Source of the DNA: Lentisphaerae bacterium GWF2_57_35
GTDB lineage: Bacteria; Verrucomicrobiota; Kiritimatiellia; CAIQIC01; GWF2-57-35
Direction of reading: 5' to 3'
Length of the DNA stretch: 32,019 nt
Assembly (NCBI GenBank): GCA_001804865.1
Contig: MHBK01000014.1
Coordinates: 1 to 32,019, forward strand
Made by a program: the position numbers and the translations under genes. Of the stretch, positions 23,675 through 30,162 are shown piece after piece. The notes below the pieces were generated by a model. The model searched no databases. It worked only from the letters and a program-made list of their open reading frames with translations, and had not been told where the DNA came from. Position 1 is the stretch's first letter; each line of letters starts with the position of its first letter.

Positions 23675-24244
23675 ATGAAAAAAGGTCCCCGCCCCTTTAC
23701 CTCGCACGTCAAGATGATGATGTTGACGCTGACGCTTCCCCAGTCGGGACGGTGGTTCTATCAGCGGGAGATTCAAACCATTACGGGCATCGCTTACACG
23801 CCTGTACGCGCCTCGCTGCTGGATCTCGAATCGTTCGGGCTGCTGAAAAAGAGGACTCACGGCAATCGCCAGTATTTCATGATCGACAAGGATTTTTTCC
23901 TCTACGACGAGTACAAGCGCATCGTTTTGAAAACCACCGGCCTGGGCGACCATCTGCGCTTTGTGCGGCAGGATCCGAAGGATATCGTCGCCGCGTTCGT
24001 CTATGGAGATTTTGCCGAGGGAACGGAAACCGTGGAGACCCCCATTCGCTTTTGCGTCGTGGGTTCCCTCCGTGACGCTCAAATCCAGAAGTCCCTTTCG
24101 GCGGCTGCCCGGCTGACGCAGAAAAAATTCGAATACGTCCGGTTCGATGCGCCGGCCTCCGCTTCACGCCGCCCGGCGGCGCTTCAACGGCTGCTCCAGG
24201 CGCCGGCCATCTACGTCGTTGGAAAACCCTCGGACCTGACATGA
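23675..24244 (+). CDS. Winged-helix regulator with a degenerate nucleotidyltransferase-like domain
   Basis: This 189-residue protein has a winged helix-turn-helix (about 15-72: IQTITGIAYTPVRASLLDLE, then GLLKKRTHGNRQYF as wing). The second half (105-185) has FVYGDFAEGTETVETPIRFCVVG, which lines up with the G-S-x-A-x-G...SDIDLLVVG core of MNT-type nucleotidyltransferase domains, but the catalytic D-x-D pair is missing. Proteins of this layout, an ArsR-like helix with a nucleotidyltransferase fold, are found in several phyla; loss of the acidic pair argues for a sensory or inactive role. The ATG at 23675 has GGAGA nine bases upstream; an in-frame ATG at 23612 is less likely, as TATACT at 23615-23620 looks promoter-like. 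The stop overlaps the racemase start (ATGA). Confidence 0.75.
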   Translation: MKKGPRPFTSHVKMMMLTLTLPQSGRWFYQREIQTITGIAYTPVRASLLDLESFGLLKKRTHGNRQYFMIDKDFFLYDEYKRIVLKTTGLGDHLRFVRQDPKDIVAAFVYGDFAEGTETVETPIRFCVVGSLRDAQIQKSLSAAARLTQKKFEYVRFDAPASASRRPAALQRLLQAPAIYVVGKPSDLT

Positions 24245-24942
24245 AGAGAATTGGAATCATTGCCGGCCTCGGTCCGGAATCGACGACGGATTACTACCAG
24301 CGGATCATCAAGGCATTTCCCTCCGGTCGACCCGATTCCGAGAATCCTGAGATCATCATTTACAGCGCCAATCTTTATGAGCTGATCCGGCTGATGACGG
24401 CGAAGGACTGGCCGACTCTGATCGACGGACTGGTCTCGAAGGTGGAAGCCCTGCACCGGGCCGGCGCCGACTTTGCGGCCATCGCATCCAACACGCCCCA
24501 CCTGGTCTTCGACGCCGTTCGCGCGCGATCGCCTATTCCGTTGCTGAGCATCGTCGAAGAGGCTTGCCGCAAAGCCCAAAGCCTTGGCTTGAAAAAGCCG
24601 GGCCTCCTGGGAACCCTGTTTACCATGCAATCGGATTTCTATCGGAAGGTCTTCGAGAAGCACGGCATTACGCTCGTCGTGCCCACGGAATCCGAGAAGC
24701 AACTCATTCATCAGCGCCTGTTTTCGGAGATCGAATTAGGAATTTTCAAGGATTCCACGCGGCAAGAGCTGTTGGCCGTTGTGCAGCGAATGATAACATC
24801 GGATGGCATCGATTCCGTCATCCTGGGCTGTACCGAGCTTCCGCTTATCCTGACGCAGGATGAATTCGGCATTCCTTTTTTGAACACGGCCGCCATTCAT
24901 GTCGACCGCATCGTGCGGTATTGCCTGGACAAGGATGCGTAG
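24241..24942 (+). CDS. Aspartate/glutamate racemase family protein with Ser/Cys active site
   Basis: This 233-residue cytoplasmic protein has family blocks IGIIAGLGPESTTDYY (N-terminal), IASNTPHLVFDAV, LLGTLFTMQSDFYRKVF, VILGCTELPLIL and FLNTAAIHVDRIVRY. Racemases of this family use two facing acid/base thiols. The second, Cys197 in LGCTEL, is present; the first position is Ser83 in ASNTPH where Cys is normal. E. coli YgeA (EcL-DER) is described with Thr83/Cys197 and preference for the L-enantiomers, so this may be a similarly one-sided racemase. Full length. It is translationally coupled to the winged-helix protein, which may control it. D-Asp/D-Glu supply to peptidoglycan is a possible role, not proven. 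Confidence 0.88.
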   Translation: MKRIGIIAGLGPESTTDYYQRIIKAFPSGRPDSENPEIIIYSANLYELIRLMTAKDWPTLIDGLVSKVEALHRAGADFAAIASNTPHLVFDAVRARSPIPLLSIVEEACRKAQSLGLKKPGLLGTLFTMQSDFYRKVFEKHGITLVVPTESEKQLIHQRLFSEIELGIFKDSTRQELLAVVQRMITSDGIDSVILGCTELPLILTQDEFGIPFLNTAAIHVDRIVRYCLDKDA

Positions 24943-24993
24943 CGGCCATCGAAACGCGTGGGCGTTTATCTCAAGGGGATAGCGTGGATCGAC

Positions 24994-26652
24994 TCAGGTT
25001 TTTGGCGTACAGGGCGTCAAGGGCAAACGGATGTGAAAGGTGGTCCCTTGCCCCAGCTCGGTGTCGAAGCTCAGCAGGCCTCCATGCTTGTTCACAATGA
25101 CGTCGTATGTAATGGCCAGTCCCTGGCCGGTGCCCTTGCCGGCTTCCTTGGTGGTAAAAAACGGCTCGAAGATTCGGGATCTGAAAGCCTCTGGAATGCC
25201 GCGGCCCGTGTCCGAGATGTCGATTTCCACCCAAGTTCCGTTCTGTCGCGTTTTCACTCCAATTCGGCCTTTGGTTGGTTGGTCGTTTCCGATGGCTTCG
25301 GCGACCGCGTGGCTGGCGTTGACCAGTATGTTGAGCAGGGCCTGGGCGATTTCGCCCTGGAAGCCGGGCGTCAAAGGGAGTTCCGGATCCAATTCCGTGT
25401 TGATGTCGGCGACGTATTTCCATTCGTTGCGGGCCATGACGATCGTGTTCAGGATCACGCGATTGAGGTCGATCCCCGTTTGCTCTTCGTTGCCGGGATG
25501 GGAAAACTGTTTCATGACTTGAACGATTTCCCGTATCCGCTTGACCCCGTCCAGGGATTGGTCGATGGCTTTTGGGGTCTCGCTCAGGATATACTCCAAA
25601 TCCGCTTTTTGACACTCCTCGTCGATTTGGTTGAGCTGTTCGAGAGTAACCGCGCCGGCCGCGATGCCTTTATGCCATTGCCGATATCGTTCGAGCAAAT
25701 GACCGGCGGTCTTCATCGATTGCCGGCAGAACTGGAGGTTGTCGCCGACAAATTGGGTCGGCGTATTGATTTCATGGGCGATGCCGGCCGCCAGTTGACC
25801 GATGGCTTCAAACTTTTGGGATAGCCTTCGGCGGGTTTCGAATTGGGCCTGTTGTTCTTTGGCTTTTTGGGCGGCCGTCATATCCGTCAGCACTTCCAGC
25901 AGATAGGGATTCCCGTCCAGCGTGATGCCCATCAGACTCCTGAGCACCAGGAGGGATTGGCTGCACGCGGTTTGCAATATGTCCTCGAAAGACTGGGGGC
26001 GAAGAAACAGTTCGGCAGAAAAGGGGGCGTGAGGCGTGGCGAAGCGCATGGACTCATGGTACAGAGTTCCCATCATTTGGGATTTGCTGCTGCCGATCAT
26101 TTCACAAGCTTGCCGGTTGATCCGCAGAACACGACGGGTGGTCAGGTCGACGAGAAGGACGCCCATCGGGTGTTGATCGATAATCGCTTCCAACTGTTCG
26201 CCGCTTAGCCGGGCCTGCTGCTCCAATTCGCTCACGTACTGGCGAAGTTGGGCATTCTTGTTTGCGATCGTTCGTTCATGCTGCAAAATGCGTTCGGCCA
26301 CATTCAGGCGGCTGCGCAGTTCGGCAGCCGCGACGGGCTTGATCAGATAATCGTGCGCACCGGAATTCAAGCCTACGAGCTTGTCTTCAAAATTCGATTT
26401 AGCCGTCAGGAGAATGGTATAAACAAAATCTTTATCGGTGTGTTGAGCAAACTCGCGGCACAAGTCGATCCCGCTGATGCCCGGCATGACCCAATCCAGC
26501 AGGGCAATTTTGGGAGCGTCTTTTTGGAGCAAGGCTTGGCGTGCGCTTTCTCCATTATTGACGGTTACGACTTCATAACCCCAAGAGGGAATCAGACTGC
26601 TGAGTCTCAGCAGCGCTATTTCATCATCATCGGCCAATAAAACCTTCGTCAT
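24994..26652 (-). CDS. Hybrid receiver-PAS-histidine kinase
   Basis: This 552-residue soluble signalling protein has its domains in an unusual order. A receiver is first (about 1-120: VLLADDDE with acidic residues at 8-10, phosphoacceptor Asp53 in LLDWVMPG, Thr83 and Lys105). A coiled linker (125-155) is followed by a PAS-like domain (155-260). HisKA/HATPase follows: H-box phosphorylation site His293 in GIAHEINTP, N-box Asn441/Asn445 in LLNILVNASHAV, and G1 DTGRGIP (481-487) plus F-box IFEPFFTTK and G2 GTGQGLAI. No transmembrane segment is present. An N-terminal receiver suggests the kinase is itself switched by another kinase. GAAGGAA precedes the ATG. The partner is not in the window. Confidence 0.92.
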   Translation of the reverse strand: MTKVLLADDDEIALLRLSSLIPSWGYEVVTVNNGESARQALLQKDAPKIALLDWVMPGISGIDLCREFAQHTDKDFVYTILLTAKSNFEDKLVGLNSGAHDYLIKPVAAAELRSRLNVAERILQHERTIANKNAQLRQYVSELEQQARLSGEQLEAIIDQHPMGVLLVDLTTRRVLRINRQACEMIGSSKSQMMGTLYHESMRFATPHAPFSAELFLRPQSFEDILQTACSQSLLVLRSLMGITLDGNPYLLEVLTDMTAAQKAKEQQAQFETRRRLSQKFEAIGQLAAGIAHEINTPTQFVGDNLQFCRQSMKTAGHLLERYRQWHKGIAAGAVTLEQLNQIDEECQKADLEYILSETPKAIDQSLDGVKRIREIVQVMKQFSHPGNEEQTGIDLNRVILNTIVMARNEWKYVADINTELDPELPLTPGFQGEIAQALLNILVNASHAVAEAIGNDQPTKGRIGVKTRQNGTWVEIDISDTGRGIPEAFRSRIFEPFFTTKEAGKGTGQGLAITYDVIVNKHGGLLSFDTELGQGTTFHIRLPLTPCTPKT

Positions 26653-26819
26653 GACGCGTTCCTTCGAGGCTGCAATGGCTGTGCCGCGTGTTGGACAACA
26701 GATAGACGTCTCGATTTATAGCAAAGCCGCAACCTAATGCCTGAATATATAACCCTTTTCTTTGAAATGGGATAGGCCTGGACTACGGGGCAGCAATTAT
26801 AATGATGAATCAAAAGGTG

Positions 26820-26842
26820 GCCCGGCTTCTCCGAAGACGGGC
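26820..26842. repeat. Short GC-rich hairpin
   Basis: gcccg-g-cttc-tcc-gaag-a-cgggc forms a nine-base-pair stem with one mismatch. It may be a terminator-like or repeat hairpin in the 300-base gap (26653-26952) between the kinase gene and the GANIGWINF gene. That gap has no gene that I can support; it should hold the kinase promoter. Confidence 0.5.
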
Positions 26843-26857
26843 TCATTTTCAGGTCAA

Positions 26858-26916
26858 ACCGCGTTCGCCCGCCTGCGCATCGCTACGCGAAGCGTTGCGG
26901 GCAGGGAGAACGCGGT
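26858..26916. repeat. Imperfect 59-base inverted repeat
   Basis: The outer arms accgcgttc (26858-26866) and gaacgcggt (26908-26916) are perfect. Inner arms near 26865-26884 and 26891-26909 pair imperfectly, with an indel, around acgcga. It lies downstream of the GANIGWINF gene on the minus strand. No T-run follows, so it is most likely another dispersed intergenic repeat. Confidence 0.6.
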
Positions 26917-26952
26917 CCACCTGTTGGAGAATGTCGTAATTACAATTGCTGG

Positions 26953-27828
26953 CTACGGGGCCAGCGGCGCCACAGCCTTCACTCGATAGAATCGCGCGGT
27001 GGAGGCGGGGTCGACCAGCTCGCGGGTCATGGTGGGCGATGCATCGGGGGTTAATTGCCCCAAGCCGCTGTCCGTCCAGGGGGCATTGTTGGTCGCGGTG
27101 GGAGACTGTTCCAGGCGGTAGAAGCGCGTCGGCTCGACCGTCCACGTCAGGCGGTTGGTATTGGCGGTGCGGCGGGCGTCCACGAGGTCCAGCCGGGATA
27201 CCGCCTGCGTCGGGTGCGTGTCTGCGTGGTATTCGCCGGTGTCTGGAACGCCATCGACATCCTCGTCATGACTGCCGCCGTGAAGCGTAGTAAGATTGCC
27301 GGCCATGCGGTATTCCCAGGGGTCGGGGATGCCGTCGCCATCGGTGTCGGGGCCGGCCTCGAGGCGATCGATCTGGACATACGCCTGCGAGTTGCTCAGT
27401 CCGATCCAGCCGACGTTGGCGCCCCACATATAGCCGTTCATCTTGCCGTTTAACAAACTCACTCTGGGCTGGCCGTAGGTCTGCTCGAAATTAATCCAGC
27501 CGATGTTGGCGCCGTAGGCATACCCGGAAAGATTTCCGGCGCCATCGTGGTTCACGCCCCAGTCGTTGGCAGCCAGGTTCGAATACTGCCAGCCATTGGT
27601 CGGTCCGTTGCCCAGCGAGATCCAGCCGCAGTTCGCGCTCCAGACATACCCGGTGCAAAACGACTGTCCGATCACCGCGCCGTTGGTGATATCGCCTTGA
27701 AAATTGATCCAGCCGATGTTGGCCCCATAGGCGTCGTTATTGGTGGGGTTGATCGTGGTGGCGGCTTGCGCGCTGGCACTTAAAAGCAGCCCAAGGATTA
27801 TCGCGGTGAATCGTTGATGGACCGTCAT
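26953..27828 (-). CDS. Secreted GANIGWINF-repeat protein with Asp-rich calcium-type motifs
   Basis: This 291-residue exported protein has a Sec signal peptide (about 1-22, cleavage near ASAQA). Four copies of a Y-x-(W/Y)-(G/S)-AN-(I/C/V)-GWI-(N/S/G)-(F/L) unit occur at residues about 34, 61, 103 and 133. A DTDGDGIPDPWEY motif (161-173) and DEDVDGVPDTGEY (188-200) follow; both resemble thrombospondin-type-3 calcium loops. The C-terminal ~75 residues (RLTWTVEPTRFYRLEQS to FYRVKAV) look like a beta-sandwich tail, as in secreted PVC-group proteins. No catalytic motif was recognised, and the function is unknown. AAGGAGA nine bases before the ATG is a strong ribosome site. Confidence 0.85.
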   Translation of the reverse strand: MTVHQRFTAIILGLLLSASAQAATTINPTNNDAYGANIGWINFQGDITNGAVIGQSFCTGYVWSANCGWISLGNGPTNGWQYSNLAANDWGVNHDGAGNLSGYAYGANIGWINFEQTYGQPRVSLLNGKMNGYMWGANVGWIGLSNSQAYVQIDRLEAGPDTDGDGIPDPWEYRMAGNLTTLHGGSHDEDVDGVPDTGEYHADTHPTQAVSRLDLVDARRTANTNRLTWTVEPTRFYRLEQSPTATNNAPWTDSGLGQLTPDASPTMTRELVDPASTARFYRVKAVAPLAP

Positions 27829-27975
27829 GGCGCTTGTCTCCTTCGTTTGGCTCTTCGTTACATTATAACGATTGGCAATACGAAGCTTTATAGTTGATTA
27901 GGCCGTGAAGAGCAAGAGAGGAGAAAGGAAATGCTGTCTTGCTCGTTTTCCGAATACGGAAAAACATAGAGGGGA

Positions 27976-28122
27976 AGCCACAAAGATCACATAGAACACA
28001 AAGAAAGAAATTTCTTTTCTCGAATTCTTTGTATTCGTGTGCATTCGTGTTCATTTGTGGTTAAATCTTTCTGCTTTCTTTTCGGTTGCGGCTGCGCTGC
28101 GTTCTATGTGGTTTTTGTGGCT
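27976..28122. repeat. Nested inverted repeats between the GANIGWINF and rlmN genes
   Basis: Outer arms (27976-27997 and 28101-28122, agccacaaagatcacatag against gttctatgtggtttttgtgg) pair at 20 of 22 positions. Inside lies a copy of the cgtgttcatttgtggttaa family (28025-28064), which also pairs weakly with the cacaaag-type run at 27990-28008. Two unrelated hairpin families are therefore nested. The 318-base gap 27829-28146 holds no gene; it must hold both divergent promoters, which I could not place. Confidence 0.8.
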
Positions 28123-28146
28123 ACAAATTCTTAGTTTTGAGTTGTT

Positions 28147-29199
28147 ATGCTTTCTATTTATGACATCGACCGGGTTAACGCCTTTTGCCGGCAGAATCGG
28201 ATTAGCGATCACCCGTTGAAACGGTTGCGGATCGCTTTTTTCAAGAAAGGCCTGCCGATCGAGGACTGTCTGGAGGTTCTTCCTGAGGAGCATCGCGCCG
28301 CTGTTGCCGGGCAGATCAGGATGCAGTATTTGCACATCGTGGAACGGCACGATTCGAAGAGGGACGGGGCGACCAAGTTGGTTTTTCAGACGGCGGATCG
28401 CCAGGCGGTCGAAGCCGTCATTTTGCGAATTACCTCGGGTCGGACGAGCTTGTGTATTTCCTCGCAGGTTGGTTGCGGAGTTGATTGTGCCTTCTGTGCG
28501 TCCGGCCGGGGAGGCTTGACCCGGAATCTGACGGCGGATGAAATGCTCGACCAAGTCGCGCTCGCCATGCGGCTGCTGCGCTCGGAAGGGCGGGTCGTGC
28601 GCAACGTCGTCGTGATGGGCACGGGGGAGCCTCTGCATAACGAGGAAGCTCTTTTCCAAGCCTTGGAAACCCTGCGCGACCCACGCGGATTTTATCTTTC
28701 GGACCGGCACTTGATGGTCTCCACCGCCGGCCTGTCCGAAGCCATGCTTCGGTTTGTGGAACGATTTCCGAGTGTCCGTTTAGCGCTGAGCCTGCACAGC
28801 GCGCGGCAGGAGGTGCGCGAACAAATCATGCCGACGGCCAAATTCCAAACCTTGGAAAAACTGCGCGAAATTTTTCCAAAGGTTGGAAAACACAACAATT
28901 TCATGATCGAGTACCTGCTGTTGAAAGGAATAAACGACGGGCCGGAGGATTTGGCGGCCTTGATCGACTATTTGCGCGGCATACCGGCGCATATCAACCT
29001 AATCCAGTTCAACCCGCATCCCGGAACCGCCTTTCAGCCCGTTTCCAAAGCCGCCCGTGAAGCGTTCGGAGATGTCTTGCGGAAAGCGGGCTTTAAGGTA
29101 ACGCTGCGCTATTCGCTCGGCGACGACATTGCCGCCGCCTGCGGGCAGTTGGCGGGAAGGAGGGGAAAGTATGAATCGTTGGTTAAATTGGAGTCGTGA
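28147..29199 (+). CDS. rlmN: RlmN-type 23S rRNA/tRNA A2503-type methyltransferase, copy 2
   Basis: This 350-residue protein is the more canonical of the two RlmN-like copies. The radical SAM cluster Cys110, Cys114 and Cys117 is in VGCGVDCAFC. Cys103 (LCISSQ) and Cys332 (IAAACGQLAG) match the catalytic cysteines of RlmN (Cys118/Cys355 in E. coli). GLTRNLTADEMLDQ, VVMGTGEPLHNEE, LMVSTAGLSEAMLRF, LALSLHSARQEVREQIMP and LIQFNPHPGT are typical. MGTGEPL differs by one residue from the usual MGMGEPL. The C-terminal end overlaps the next gene by 29 bases and carries its ribosome site. Confidence 0.92.
   Translation: MLSIYDIDRVNAFCRQNRISDHPLKRLRIAFFKKGLPIEDCLEVLPEEHRAAVAGQIRMQYLHIVERHDSKRDGATKLVFQTADRQAVEAVILRITSGRTSLCISSQVGCGVDCAFCASGRGGLTRNLTADEMLDQVALAMRLLRSEGRVVRNVVVMGTGEPLHNEEALFQALETLRDPRGFYLSDRHLMVSTAGLSEAMLRFVERFPSVRLALSLHSARQEVREQIMPTAKFQTLEKLREIFPKVGKHNNFMIEYLLLKGINDGPEDLAALIDYLRGIPAHINLIQFNPHPGTAFQPVSKAAREAFGDVLRKAGFKVTLRYSLGDDIAAACGQLAGRRGKYESLVKLES
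29157..29163 (+). promoter_or_regulatory. Strong ribosome-binding site for the EEP gene inside rlmN
   Basis: AAGGAGG, a perfect anti-SD match, lies seven bases before the ATG at 29171 and inside the rlmN reading frame (encoding the Arg-Arg-Gly region). It fixes the start of the next gene and implies a translationally linked pair. Confidence 0.8.
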
Positions 29200-30154
29200 A
29201 TTTCTAAGCCTCAAGGTTCGCTTTTGGGGGCTGTTTCATGCCGCCGGATGTCTGGCCATGTTGGGAACGGCGGCTGGATTTCTTGGCCGCCATGCCTGGT
29301 GGCTGGATCTGGGCTCTCATTTCCGGGTGCAGTACGTCGTGCTCTTCGCGATGCTCTGTGGCTTTTATTTAATTGCGCGCAAATGGAAATGGGCTGGGGG
29401 TGCGGCCTTGTTCTGCGGGCTCAATCTTGTTCCCGTCCTCATGCTGCTGTTTCCGCCGGCTGGGGCGGCGCCGCCGGCGGGAATGAAATACCGGACTTTG
29501 CTGATCAACGTCAATACGCAGACGGGCCAGCCAGAGGCGGTTATCGAAGCCATCAACGAGGCCTTGCCGGATTTCATCGTGCTGGAAGAAATCAACGAAG
29601 AATGGATGCAGGCGCTCGAACCGGCTTTGACGAATTATCCGCACCGCGCGGTGGAGTCGCGCGAAGACAACTTTGGGATTGCCTTGTTAAGTCGTCGCTC
29701 GTGGGAAAGTGCGCAGGTTGTTTATGTCGGCGATGCAGGCGTGCCGTCCGTGACTGCCCAGGTGATGCTCGATTATAAGCCCGTTCTGCTCATCGGAACC
29801 CATCCGTTGCCGCCGGGCGGGGCCGAATATTCCGCTTATCGAAACAATCAGTTAGAGCGGCTGGCGGAGCTGATACGAAAAGCCGACTGCCCGGTGTTGC
29901 TGATCGGCGATCTCAACGTATCGCCGTGGTCGTATTATTTTCGAAAATTTCTGAAGGAGAGCGGCCTGCAAAACAGTTCGCAGGGCCGGGGTCTGTTTGC
30001 TTCCTGGCCGGCTTTCGCCTGGCCGTTTCGCATTCCCATCGACCAGGTCCTGCACAGCGCGAATATCCGGATTCTGGACAAGCATATAGGCCGGGATGTG
30101 GGCTCGGATCATTATCCGGTGGTCGTCGATTTTGACTTCGCGTTGCCGCCTTGA
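29171..30154 (+). CDS. Membrane-anchored endonuclease/exonuclease/phosphatase-family protein
   Basis: This 327-residue protein has an N-terminal region of about three hydrophobic helices (roughly 17-37, 53-69 and 76-95). An EEP domain follows, whose catalytic residues are visible: Asn113/Asn115 (LLINVNT), Glu139/Glu140 (VLEEINEEW), His211 (GTHPLP), Asp247 and Asn249 (LIGDLNVSPW), Asp291 and SDH at 312-314. Members cleave phosphodiester bonds in nucleic acids, lipids or sphingomyelin. The membrane-anchored form resembles YafD-type proteins; the domain would face the periplasm or cytoplasm depending on topology. Substrate unknown. It overlaps rlmN by 29 bases. Confidence 0.88.
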   Translation: MNRWLNWSREFLSLKVRFWGLFHAAGCLAMLGTAAGFLGRHAWWLDLGSHFRVQYVVLFAMLCGFYLIARKWKWAGGAALFCGLNLVPVLMLLFPPAGAAPPAGMKYRTLLINVNTQTGQPEAVIEAINEALPDFIVLEEINEEWMQALEPALTNYPHRAVESREDNFGIALLSRRSWESAQVVYVGDAGVPSVTAQVMLDYKPVLLIGTHPLPPGGAEYSAYRNNQLERLAELIRKADCPVLLIGDLNVSPWSYYFRKFLKESGLQNSSQGRGLFASWPAFAWPFRIPIDQVLHSANIRILDKHIGRDVGSDHYPVVVDFDFALPP

Positions 30155-30162
30155 TGGATTCT

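Noticed and set aside
26653..26952. Possible gene or RNA in the kinase/GANIGWINF gap
   Set aside because: Only two hairpins are found. No frame with a start site and no tRNA- or riboswitch-like fold was seen by eye.
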